DNA of 64,000 nt from Martensiomyces pterosporus (taxonomy: Eukaryota; Kickxellomycota; Kickxellomycetes; Kickxellales; Kickxellaceae): the NCBI GenBank assembly GCA_025201845.1, contig MU604019.1:1-64000 (forward strand), in the 5' to 3' direction. The position numbers were made by a program, and so were the translations under genes. Numbering within the stretch: the stretch's first letter is position 1; each line of letters opens with the position of its first letter. Below the pieces are notes generated by a model. It searched no databases and was not told the DNA's origin. It saw nothing but the letters and a program-made list of their open reading frames with translations. Shown in pieces: positions 1-11,400 of this stretch.

Positions 1-2
1 CC

Positions 3-257
3 CTGCAGACAAAGACTGCGCTTGCAATGGCCATCGAGGCATCGGCTGCAAGGAAGCCGCTCACAAACGGCGTCGCCAGCAGTGCCAGCTCTGGCCATGG
101 CGCAGCAGAGAGGGATGCGAACCTCGAGAACATCGGCATGTTCAAGACACACGGCGGCACATGGGTTATCAACGACTACCTGGCGTTCAAGAACACGCAG
201 CCGCTCTGTGGAGTGCCTCTTCCAGCAAGAAGGCTGGTGCCCAAGTACCCGGCATAG
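3..257 (+). CDS. 3' end of an unrecognised gene, cut by the left edge
   Basis: The frame is open from the window edge to a TAG ending at 257 and yields about 84 residues. The first part is Ala/Ser-rich and looks disordered. The last 40 residues are ordered and end in a basic, proline-containing tail (PLPARRLVPKYPA). I do not recognise the family. A TGCAG at 4-8 could be a splice acceptor, in which case the last exon would start at 9. An internal ATG at 27 exists, but nothing suggests that it is the real start. There is no overlap with the next gene, which starts 711 bases downstream on the same strand. Confidence 0.45.
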   Translation: MQTKTALAMAIEASAARKPLTNGVASSASSGHGAAERDANLENIGMFKTHGGTWVINDYLAFKNTQPLCGVPLPARRLVPKYPA

Positions 258-968
258 TTTTCTGTTTTGTTCATTTTCCTGCTTCCGCCTTGTAGCTCGT
301 GAGCTTCATGTGTTTTTCTGCTGCCATTAGCAACGCTGTTCCACGTGTGCTTGATATGCGTGTGCTTGATATGCGTGTGCTTCTAGTGTGGCCAGGGGGC
401 GTGCGGCGCGGCACAAGACCACTCCCAGCCATGTGGGCGACAAATGCCAGCAAGTTCCTGGCGCAGCGCATTGTCCATCTCCCCAATGGGCAGGCGGCCA
501 GTGTAACCCGCATCGTCCAATCGGCGGCACCCTCCCCGCCAAAAGGCGATTCCATGCAAGGCACCAGGCAGTTACGCGCATTGGTTGTCGTTGCTGCCGG
601 TGTGCGGGGCAAATCGCACAGGCAAAGCTACACGCTTTGCATGGAGGCCAAGTTCCTTTGCGCGCTGTCTTGGCAGCAGACGCGTGGTGACTTCACCCGT
701 GCTATTTATAGGGCTGCTGTTTGCGCTGGTATCCTCCAACCCCACGCCCCACACTCCACACATGCATGCTCGCATGCCGTGGACAAAGTGGCATAAGGGT
801 TCACGGCAGCCGCTGGCTTTTCTTCCTTTTCTTCCTCTTCATTCTCCACCATTTTGCTGCGTTTACTACACATTGGCCCTCTCTCGCTACGTAATTTAGT
901 TCTGTATTGTTGTATCTCCCTTCGTTAGACGTCTGCAGTTCCTCCGCTCGCATCATTGACGACATTTG
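258..968. other. Intergenic: putative 3' end of the left gene and promoter of the NIPA-like gene
   Basis: There is no convincing coding sequence. It holds a short tandem repeat (346-382), a TATA-like TATTTATA at about 711-718, and a C/T-rich stretch from about 815 to the start codon that resembles the pyrimidine-rich leaders of fungal promoters. Confidence 0.5.
346..382. repeat. Two and a half copies of a 15-bp tandem repeat
   Basis: The unit TGTGCTTGATATGCG occurs at 346-360 and 361-375 without mismatch, followed by a partial third copy. It lies in the intergenic region and no function is evident. Confidence 0.8.
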
Positions 969-2342
969 ATGCTTGGACGCATACTACTCGGCGTGGCAGC
1001 CTCCGTGGCAGGGTCGCTTGGCCACTCCCTTGGAATGACGTTGCAGAAGCGAGCCCACTTGCGCCTGGAGGCGCTGGGCGGCAGTGCCAGCGGCTACAGG
1101 GCGTGGAAGGATGCCGAGTGGCAGACCGGCCTGGCGCTGTATCTGCTCAGCTCAACCGCGCCGCCTACAATAGCATTGAGCATCCTCCCGGTGTTTGTGG
1201 CAGCTCCACTGGCTGCCGTCGGACTCGTCGCCAACGCTGTATTTGCTCGGTACATTCTGTCGAGCACGTTTGTGCGGACAGATGCATTTGGCACTCTGCT
1301 TGTGGCACTGGGCAGCTGCAGCGTGGCCGTGTTTGGTGCCATCGATGAGCCTCCGCTCTCGCTCGAGGAGCTGCTTAGGCTGTACAAGCGGCCAACATAT
1401 GCTGCTTTCTTTGCTCTCTACTCGGTCGTAGTCACCGCCCTCATTATCTCCGAGTTGTACTGGCGCAGAAAGTACGCCATGCTGACCAATCGTATGTGCC
1501 AGCAGAGACAGAACACAGCTAGCACGTCTAGCGCTTCTAGAATGGCCCTGCACGCCGTGCATATTGCTGACAGCCCTGCTAGACAAGGCATATCTGGCGC
1601 AGAAGATGCACCGCTGCTTGTGGGCTCCCCAGCTGTGTCGGCTACATCGTACTCGTCTTTCGCATCGCTGCAATCTGCTGCTTCGCTATCATCATCATCA
1701 GCAGCAGCATCGCATGGCCATATCAGCAGCAGCGATAACGACAGCAGCGCATCTGCTCGCACTGCTAGATGCAGCAGCAGCAGCAGAGCAGAGGAACAAA
1801 ACGGCTCCTCGGAGACTGCAGATTCGTTGTACCGCCGCCATTTCTCAGCCGCGCATGACGTTCTTTCGAGAGAAGCGAAAACAAGCAGAGGCGAGCAGCT
1901 CGCGAGGTACATCTCCGGGTTCCTCTCCGCCATAATCTCTGGTCTTATTTGCAGCCAGACGCTGCTCCTGGCAAAGTCTGGAATCGGTCTGCTTGTGCTC
2001 ACAGCCCAAGGCAGCATGCAATTCAGAGACCCGCTCGCAGCTGCCATTGTAGCTGGGCTTGTCGCAACGGCACTCGCAAACCTCTACTACATCCAGCGCG
2101 CACTGCGCCTGTGCAGCACACTCACCGTAGTGCCTCTATGTTACTGCAGCAGCTCGCTCTCTGCGCTGATAAGCTCGTTGGTTTACTTTGACCAGATCAG
2201 GCTGCTTAGTGCGCTGCAGATTGCCATGATCTCGGTTGGAATTGTGCTGCTTGCGGCGGGCGTGCTGTTCTTGTCGTCGAAGACCGAGAGCCAAGAAGGA
2301 CCGCTGCATCTTCCTCCCGAAGACGCGGATGACATGGCCTAG
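969..2342 (+). CDS. NIPA-family magnesium transporter-like membrane protein
   Basis: Single-exon gene of 457 residues. The start chosen is ATG 969; the frame also runs back into a TTG, which is not used here. The N-terminal part carries the NIPA (DUF803) signature: a first helix followed by LQKRAHLRL, then helices with a VAAPLAAVGLVANAVFA segment equivalent to the family APA.LV.PLG stretch, and an ELLRLY loop. About 110 residues of Ser/Ala/Gly-rich low complexity (roughly 180-290) form a cytosolic loop. The C-terminal half adds four or more helices including LLLAKSGIGLL and a final LLAAGVLFLSSK. NIPA proteins are known or proposed Mg2+ transporters of endosomal or plasma membranes. The substrate here is inferred from the family only. 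It is convergent with the SZT2-like gene, with 139 bases between stop codons. Confidence 0.82.
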   Translation: MLGRILLGVAASVAGSLGHSLGMTLQKRAHLRLEALGGSASGYRAWKDAEWQTGLALYLLSSTAPPTIALSILPVFVAAPLAAVGLVANAVFARYILSSTFVRTDAFGTLLVALGSCSVAVFGAIDEPPLSLEELLRLYKRPTYAAFFALYSVVVTALIISELYWRRKYAMLTNRMCQQRQNTASTSSASRMALHAVHIADSPARQGISGAEDAPLLVGSPAVSATSYSSFASLQSAASLSSSSAAASHGHISSSDNDSSASARTARCSSSSRAEEQNGSSETADSLYRRHFSAAHDVLSREAKTSRGEQLARYISGFLSAIISGLICSQTLLLAKSGIGLLVLTAQGSMQFRDPLAAAIVAGLVATALANLYYIQRALRLCSTLTVVPLCYCSSSLSALISSLVYFDQIRLLSALQIAMISVGIVLLAAGVLFLSSKTESQEGPLHLPPEDADDMA

Positions 2343-2418
2343 TGTCCTCTACAATGTCCGCGCTCGCCAATTCCGGCTGCTTGGCACCCAGCCCACTCCC
2401 TAGACACTAAATGTTATA

Positions 2419-2424
2419 TTTATT
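2419..2424 (-). terminator. Candidate poly(A) signal of the SZT2-like gene
   Basis: On the minus strand this reads AATAAA, about 58 bases past the SZT2-like stop codon, in an A/T-rich patch of the short convergent intergenic region. It is a position-supported guess only. Confidence 0.4.
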
Positions 2425-2481
2425 CACATATCCTTTTTCTTTTCATCCAATGTATACCATTTCCTACAAAGCATGCAGCAC

Positions 2482-5400
2482 TCAGGGCTGCGTCATTACA
2501 TCCCACGCAACGGCGGAGATTGTGGAGAGAGCGAGGTTCACGTGCTTGCGCTCGTACTCGTAGAGGCCGTCGCGGTGACGAGAGCGTGCAACAGCGCGGA
2601 TGTGGCGAAGCTGTACGTTTTCGCCGTCGGCGGACCGCACAAACATCAGCTCAAGAACACTGTGGTAGGCGAATGGGTTCAGCACAAGCAGCCGGGCGGC
2701 AAACTGGTCGTCGTTTGGATCCACAATGAGTAGGGACCCAGGCATGGCCTCGACGCATGGGTTGCCGAATCGGCTGGCGCTGGTCATGTTTGACAGACTT
2801 GTGCCGCTGGCCGACGGATCTGGCACTGCCACAGATGCCTTGCGCGAGTCCGCTCTCCCATGAGTTGCATGGAAGTGGGTCACCGCGGGCTCGGGCGTCA
2901 CTGCACTTGCTGCGTGCGACGGATGCAAACCGCTGCCGTGCACGGATCCCGTCCCAAACGAAGCAATCGACACGCCTGCACGGCCACGGTGGCCATACCT
3001 TCCCTGGCTGAGCGTGCTTGCTGGGGTGCCACTGCTCTCGTGTGTCTGCATGGCTCTCCGACTCGTTGGTGCTGCAGCAAGCACAGTTGCTGCTGCCGCT
3101 GCAGACGACGACGCTGTGCCTCCGTCGCCTGAAGGTGCATTTCTCGCGGGGACACGGTCGCCGTCATGGTCAGCATTGCAGTGCGCAGAGCCACGAGGGT
3201 CTCCAGCGCTGGCATCGGATGCGGGCGGCGTTGGTTCCTCAAGCGACCAGTTGAACATCGGTGCTGTGATGACATGCGTATGCTTGGTGCACAACCAAGG
3301 GCTGTCAACCATGTTTAGCCGGATGTGGCGGCCCAAGATTTTCTGGAAGGCTGGGTCCAGCAGGGTCTTTCGGCTGGGCCGCGTGTTGAGGGGCGAGAGC
3401 AAGCGAAGCACGTCGTCAATGTTGCTCGACGACTGGTCTCTCAGTATCCGTCCATGAGAGTCAATTGCCGCTGTCGGGCACAGCGGGCTGCTGGGCAAGA
3501 CGTGCCGGGTCATATTGCTCTGCATCTCTTGGCCAGCAGCAACCGTCGAGTCGCTCCGCACTCTACTGCCGCTCGCGGGTACTGCTTGTGCAGGGGGCTC
3601 AATTGTCGAGTGGCGACTAAGGCTGAATGGCGCTTCACTGGCAGGTGTCGCTGGCGGCGTTGCGTTGAGGCTGGTCGACGAAGCCGCTGCCTTGCTCAGG
3701 CCAGTGGCCTGGTACCTACGGCTGCTGCCATGACGCGGCTCGTCAGCGGCCAGAACGTGCTGAGGGATAGCTGTTGGCGGCGTCGAGTTGGCGTTGCTCG
3801 CTTGCAGCGAGGTCATGACGAGCGTGGGCTCAAAGTAGAGCCGGCGGAGGCGAAGCTGCAGGGACTGGATGATGCGGTGTGCCGGGAGGTTCAGGTCCAA
3901 CAGCTGCTGCACTGCCTCGTCGCTGGCACCAACGTCGATCCAGCTTTGAGCCTCGATGAACTCCACCAGATCGCGGATGCCGGCTGGCTCCAGGTTGCCT
4001 GGCAGGTCGGCCATTCGCACATGCTGGTACATTCGGTACCAGTTCAGATCCCGGTGGTAGTCGACAAACGTGTGTCTGACCATGCGGTGGACAGTCTTCT
4101 GGATCCACGCAAGAACGTCGGGGTCTTCCTTCTCGTATTCATCGGGGTCTATGGCAGAAACCTCCATCACCATAGTTGGCTCGTTGGCCCACACGTAGCC
4201 CCTGTTCTCCCAGTCGCGCATGTCCACCTGGACAACAGACAGCGCCTTGTGAATGCCGCACATCCTTTGCCTCGAGTCCCGCATTGACAGCTCGCTGCAC
4301 CTGCTGCACTGCCGTCCGCCGTAGATGCTAGGGTCGGCCCTAGCTTCGTTTTCTGCGTTGTCTGGCTGCCCGGCCAGGGGGCACAGCGATCCGTTGCGAC
4401 TGCGACCTTCATCTTCCTTGAGATTCGATAGGCTGATTGTCGTCTGCGGGTCCATGTCAATGATAAGATAGTACGACAGCTGTGCAGTATCTCCTTTGTC
4501 TACAGCACGCATCGCATCGCTGAAGCCACCCAGGTGGCCATCTGGCGCATAGTTCTGCGCCTGAGTGGTCTCCACCTGCAGGTCAGCGATTCTGCTGTTT
4601 GCTAGACTAGACATCCACCTTTGCAGCGGCGTCTGGTGCTCGTGGTTGCATGATCCTGTATAGCAGCGACCGTGGCGGTTAGCGTCTGCGGCACTTGCGC
4701 CGTCGCTGCGCGTGCTGTTGATGTTTGTTGCTGCTGCCGTTGAGGTTGAGGGCCGATAGCGGCTACGCAGGCATGCATAGTCGTATCCAGCGTTTGCTGG
4801 CTGGGCAAACAGCTCTGTAAGGTTGTCAAGTACACGAGGGGTTGCTGCATTGTCGCCGGCGCCATGGGCATCGCCAAGCTCGGCACCACGCCTGGCATCT
4901 TCGCCAGAGCGGCGATGATGACTGCGAGGGCGGTTGTGGGTGTCGCCATGTTCAGACAGCTTGTGGTCATGCTTGTGGCGGCGATGGTGGTGGTGGCGGC
5001 GACGGCGGTGCTTCTTATCCTCCTCATCGATGGCTGCATGGCTCAGCACATTTCCTCTCCGGCGCTCCTTTCTCTGCTGAGCAGCGATGCTGGTCTTAGC
5101 CTTGCAGCACTCGCATTCTGGAGCCAGCGCCATGAGCGAAACACGCACAAAGGCATCCGTGCTTGACAGGTGGATCTTGCACGCAGAATACTCGTTCAGC
5201 GTGAAGTCAAGCGACTTTGCAGCAATGCTGGCCTTCTCAGCCGTCGAAGACGACGACTGGCGGTCGCAGCCGTCAGGGTTGCCTGCAGGGCCTCCTGCAC
5301 TGCCATGGAGGTCGAGCGGGCTAGGTGTGGGCGGCGGCACAGTTGGCTGCCCCGAGAACTGCACGCTGAGATGCGATTGAGGCTCACCAATTCCGCGCTG

Positions 5401-8400
5401 GCCTCCTCCGTGGTACTTGTTATGGCGCCTGCCGCTGGATCCAGCCATGCTGTTAATCCATTGCGACCCTACCGCATACGATGCCGCCAGCTGTGTACGG
5501 CCGCTGGCTGCAGCACCGTAATTGGAGCCAGCTTGGGATGCCTGCAGTGGCCCGGCGCTGGTGCCAGCACCAGGAGCACCAAGCAAGCACGGGTCTCTGT
5601 CCTTGCGGTTCGAAGCAATCGGGTGGTGGCCTGGACCTTGCGGTGTTTCTGACGAACGGTTCCTCATGTGCACGGACTTCCATGCAGGTTCGGGCGCCGA
5701 TGACGCAATGTTGATCCCTCCTCCCTGGCTCTGCCCTTGGCTAAAGTGCGAGCTGACAGGGCGGCTGCCCAAGCCCACAGAATCGGGCTTGTACTGAGGC
5801 GACCGTCCTAGTGCCGACTGCGGCCAGCCACGGCTGCCGTCCTGCACACCAGCCAAACCAGGGTTATCCAAAACACCGCCGTACTGAGAGTGCACCAGCT
5901 CAGAGAGAACCCCCTCGTACAGGCGGTAGCAGCCAGAATGCGTCGTTGTGCCAGTGTCTCGGTCAGCGCCAAGCTGGTCGCCGTCTAAGCCAGACGCCGA
6001 GTGGCGGCTGGCCAATGGACGACACCCCGAGGTATAAAAGTGGTACCGCTCAGAGTGGTCCAAAAAGTACTCATACAGATCGCGGTGCTGGATCGGGAAT
6101 TTTGCGCGCACAAGCCGCCTAGAAGAGAAGCGTGTGCTAAAGTACCGCTGCTCTGACAGCGTTTTAAAGAACGCCATTAGGTCGATGTGTACGTGCAGAG
6201 CATGGGCGACAGTTTGCTTGATATCCCGCTTGAAACGCGCTCGCTCCTTGCGGTTTCCAATGCCCATCTGGCGGATCAATCTGGCAAACTCGTCCGTGTC
6301 TGAATCGCTCGATTCTGTGGTGTCTGACTCGCTGCTGGTTGGCTCTGACTCTGACTCGCTGCTGAATATTCCGGCTTCTACGCTGAGTAGTGCAGGATCT
6401 GTAGCAGATTTACTGACCGCCATGTCGGCCACGTAAGGAGCCTGGCGTGCGAGCGACAGTGGCTCATGCTCGGTAGGCTGCTGCTGCTGCCGAGACGATT
6501 CCTGGCGGGCACCGGCTCTCTTAACCACGGACTCCAAGGGCCTGAGCAGACACGCGACATAGCGTAGCTGGAAGTCGTATACAAAGCTCTTTGCGTGCAG
6601 AAGCTTTTTGAACTTTGAGAGCTCGTATGTGAACTTTTTGATGGACCTTGGGTTGATGGACGACCTGACGTAGCCGGGCACTGCCGACCGCCACTCGGAC
6701 GAGAACCGACTGAGGGCGTGCATGCGGATGGATAGCATCGTCGGGCATACTTCAATGTCAGTGACCAACCTAGAGCGCTCGGTGTTGGCAAACAGGTATG
6801 CGCTCGGCACCTGGATACCGGGCAGTGCTGTGGCGACCGCGGAGTCGGCGTGCTTGCCACGCGCCAAGACCTCTGCATCTGCCATGGCCACTCTTGTGTA
6901 GCGGGATATTTGCTCCTGGCTGTATCCAAGAGCAGCCAAGGCGTCCTTCCAGGGCTCGATTCTTTCGGAGCGTTTTGCGACGGTGTAGCCAGTGCTATAC
7001 AGGTAGTCGATGTAGCTGTCGGCCAGGTTTTGCAAGAACGCAGAGATGGTGCGGAACAGTCGCCGGAATCCACGCAGGTCCAAAGAGTCCGGCTTTAGCG
7101 AGCTGGTCACTGGCAGCGGAGCACACACAAAGTGCAGCAACCGGGCGTTCTCCATGATCGTCTTGATATCGTCCAGGGACACATCCTTCTCCGTGTGCCC
7201 CTCAGCCGGCGGGTCGTTGGCTCTTGCCTTGAAAGAGGCCCTGCCGTCCCCTTCGGCCTGGAGCGAGGCACTGGTTCTCTCGGGGTCGCGGTTGCTCTTG
7301 GCTTTCTCGCCATTGGCATGCTCTGGCTGGCTGGCTGCAGGCTGCTGGCGCGAATGGTGTCTCGGCGCCGTCCTGTGTCCATCAAGCGAGGATCCATACG
7401 CATCGCTTGTCTGAGAACCCAGCAAGAGCATGCGCGACGACTGATTCGCCGAATCGCAGAGCCCGTTAACGGATGCCATCCTGCGCCACCGCTCAGCTAT
7501 GCGCATAAGTTCGTCGTAGCGAATCACCTGTGAGATTCTCCCCTGGTAGGCGCGCATAAACCGGCTGCCGATGCGGAACAGAGTGTCTGGGTGGTGGGTG
7601 TCGACATAGGGCTGCGTGTAGTCAACGTATGTCAGCTTGCGTGCCCACCTCAGGTGCTCGGGCTGGAGCTGCCGAAGCGCTAGCTCCATCTTCATGTCGT
7701 TCAGAGTCATGTCAGCCACCGGCGGGTTGGCAACGAGCTCTGCCAGCTGACTCGAACCTTCCTCCAGCCCAACCATGTGTCTATAGTCAGGCGACATGTA
7801 CCTCTCCAGGTTGAAGTAGTGTATCTGATCGTCGCATGCCAGCTGCGTCTGCAAGGCAAACTTGTTAATCAAGTCCCTGGTAACATTCCTGTCGAGCCAG
7901 GTGCTGGCGATGCTTCTGTAGAGCGCCTTCTTGTCGTAGCCAGGGAAGATGCCGCACATGTGCGAGGCAAACATGCCCAGCAGCTGCTTGCGACGGCGCT
8001 CGCGATCAAGGCGCTGCTTGATTTGGTCGCAGATGGCGTCCCACAGGCGCTGCGACACGTTGTATCCAACCATTTCCAGCTCGCCGCCAACCAGCCAAAC
8101 TACCAACCACGAAATTGTTGACACCTGGGTGGCCTTATCGCGTGGCATATAGTACACCACGTCGTCTGCGTCCATGACTGGCGGCTCTGGATCTGCGATT
8201 GGCTTGTACTCGGAAGGGGCAGGCATTTTTTTGGCCGCAGAAGGCGCCGGGTAGCGCTCCGAGATGACTGGCATGTTGGACCGACGTCCTGGAACAACCA
8301 CGTCGCCCTTTCCATATTGCCGCTTTTGGCCAGGCCGTGGGTGGTGTAGCTGTGGCTGATGTGGCTGGTGCAGGTGCTGCTGGTGCTGCTGGCCCCAGCC

Positions 8401-11400
8401 CTGGAGACCTAACCCCTGCATGTGTCCCTGTGCATGAGCCGGCGTGCTACCTCCAGCAGTGGAGCGAGGTAGAGGCCTTTGAAGTGCGTGCTCACGCTGT
8501 GGCCTGCTCGCGCTCGCAAGGCGGCCATGGCGTACTGTATTTGTTGCTGATGCTGGGCCAGATCTGCCATGTGCAGATGCATCGCCAAGCGGCAGCGTGC
8601 ACATAATACAGAAAGACTGCCGGGTTCCCTTCAGTGCGCGCGGCAGACCAGAGATGTCATACACCACGCTGGACTGGTCGTGCTGCTTGGCCTTGCGCAG
8701 CGTGAATGCAGGGAACAGCGACGTCGGAGTCGCGCCAACAGACTGCTCGGGGTCGTTCAGAATGAGCGGGTTCTCCAAAAGACGGAACAAAGTTGGCTTC
8801 ATCGCTGGGCACATGGTCTCCAGCACGCCCCTGAGCTCTTCAGAGAACCAGTGAGAGATCGCAGTTACCCGCGGGAGCCGCTGCCGACTGTGCTGAATAG
8901 ACTTGACCGTCTGCTGCCGTCCCCAGTACTGCGCCATTTGCCGCGCAACCTCCATAGCATGAACCTGTCTCTTCGATCCCTCAGTGAACTTGCTTGGAGC
9001 CTTGGGCAGGTGCACGTCCCGGGTGTAAAGGAGCTCTGGGTAGGGCTGGCTGACCGACCGGCCGCTCTCAATAGACGAGTGCTGCACCTGGGCAATAACT
9101 TCCCTTGGGTGCTCGCCGTCGTACTTGGATCCCGACGAGCTTGAGGCTGCGCTATCTGGTGCCACTGTAGGGTCGGGGAGGCTGACTACGGACTTTGGAT
9201 TCGATCCCCAGCTTGAGGCAAGGACTGGGTAGAGAATGTGCTCTGAGACATAGTCGCCCAGCGAGTTCCAGTACACGCGCGACACATATGCCGCCAGCCG
9301 GTCGAGCCTGACGCTCGCATTGCTCCACAGCGTGACTACAAGGACAGGGTCACCCTTGAACTCCTCAACCTGCCTCTCCATGATGCCAGGCAAGTCGCCG
9401 AACTCTGATGCAGCGAGCCGCAGGTGTGAGCGCGCTTGTTCAAACTGCCGCAGATATTCGTTGAAAAGACCCGTGAGCTGGGACAAGGGCAAAGGCACAG
9501 GCACCCTCCCCGCATTTTCGTCGCTGGCATTGCTCAGGCTAGAGCTCTCGGTGATGGGCGACGAGCGACCGCTAGTCGTTGCTGAGGATGCAGACTGCGA
9601 GTGAGCAAGCGGCGAAGGCGTGTGAGATGCCCTGCGCTGAAGCATTCGCTGTGCAAGCAATTCAGGCGATATTGGGCTGCTCTGCAGGTCCGTGCTAAGC
9701 CCTTGATATTCACAAGGGGCACCAGCACCAGCACCAGCACCAGCCGTGTCCAAACTAAGATAGCTAGTCGCGCGTCGGTGCGCCGAAGACCGGCTGATTC
9801 GGCGGCTTGTCGGTGCACCGGCTGCCGCATTGCTGTCAGTGCCCGCCACTGTGCTCTGGCCATGCATGCCAGGCAGCCCCAGAGATGCGCTGGCTGGCGA
9901 CGAAGCGGCCTCCCACATATCCCTAGACACAACGCGATCCTTATTTAGGGGAAGAGCCGAGACTATTGCAATGCCAGTGCCGATATCAGACATCTCGGGC
10001 GGCGGCGGCGCGCTCTTGGTGAAGAAGTTGTACAAAAACACCAGCTTCTCCACCGGGAGCCGTTGGTGCGACTCGCCACCGCACTCCCAGCCCTCAAGCA
10101 CGCGTGAAAGGTCGTCTCTAAGCGCATCCGGCACCTGGTTGCCTATGGTCGTTCCATCGCTGTCATCCTCCTTCTCGTGCCGAGTCTGGAGGTGCCTATA
10201 GCTGCGACGCAGTGCTTTTAGCAGCAGATCGGAACTGGGGAACGGCGGGATGATGTCCCCCAGCGCCTGTCTAAAGTGGAGCACCAGCCTGCCGAGGTTG
10301 TGGACAAACTGGGGCAGCGGCAGATACAGGATGGTGGGCTCTGGGTTGCACTTTGGGAACAAAAAGTCCATGTCGTGGTCGTTCAGAGCCACACGGCGGT
10401 ACAGCATGTCCGACATCTCAGGCATGGTGACGTGCACAGTGATGCGCTCGCGAATCTGCCGAACGAGGCTCCGTGTCATTTCCTTCCGCGGCTTGTCAAC
10501 ACCATAGATGTGCAATACCAAGCAAGGAACTGTTTTCTCCTCCGGGTGAATCGCATGCGCCAAGTCACTAGAGCTCCAATAGTCGAACGAGGGCATTGAC
10601 ACCACCGATGTCGCATGTGGCAGTCGGTGCTGCTGGTGCAGATGCGAATCGCCTGCAGCTGATGCTATGTTTGATCTGGCAGCCATCCCCTCCGGGTCTG
10701 CTGTGTGGCCCCCTCCTGCCCGGCTGCTCGCGCCGAGTGTGGGTGATCTTGGGCCACTACCAGCGATAGCATTGTGGCGGCTGTTGTGAGCGTCACCCGG
10801 CTGCGCTCCATGTGATCCGGCTGCGCTGCTGCGCATATGCTCGCCTTCAAGGTTGTTGAGAGATGAGACTAGGTATCGGCTAGTCGGGGACTCTGGCGTG
10901 CCCGGCAGGGACTGGCGGTTCCTGGCCTCTGGAATTGCCTGTCTTGCGCCGGCTCTAAAGATCGAATCGCCAATCGTCCGGCGTGGAGAGCCAGGGTACG
11001 ACTCCTGTCCACTACTCTGCGCAGCAGCAGTGGACAGCGATCCCTGCAAGGCAACATTGACTGCAGGCACAAGCGGAGACCTTTTGCGCGCAAACAGACT
11101 TCCCTGTGCACCTGCCGTCAGTCCAGAAGACGAGCCTGGTGGGCTCCTGGGCGTGCCAGTGCGGCTGCCGACAGCATGCTGAGAGATGGCATGGTCAAGC
11201 GACGCCTGGGGCGTGCCCGTAAACGTTGGGTAGGCTGCTGGGTCTGGCGAGGTGGTAGCCACAGTGTGGGCGCCCGGCATGACCAGGTCAGTCGTGAATA
11301 TCGGGCTGACGACGCCAGACGCAACAGTAGATCCGTTAGGCGCAGACTCTGCAGCCCTTGCTGCATTGCCAGAGGACGGCCCAAAGGGGGTCGTGTAGGG

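Noticed and set aside
3325..4287. 320-codon plus-strand frame inside the SZT2-like gene
   Set aside because: It is antisense to a conserved coding exon, has no family blocks, and mirrors the GC-rich third positions of SZT2. Many similar shadow frames occur along this exon.
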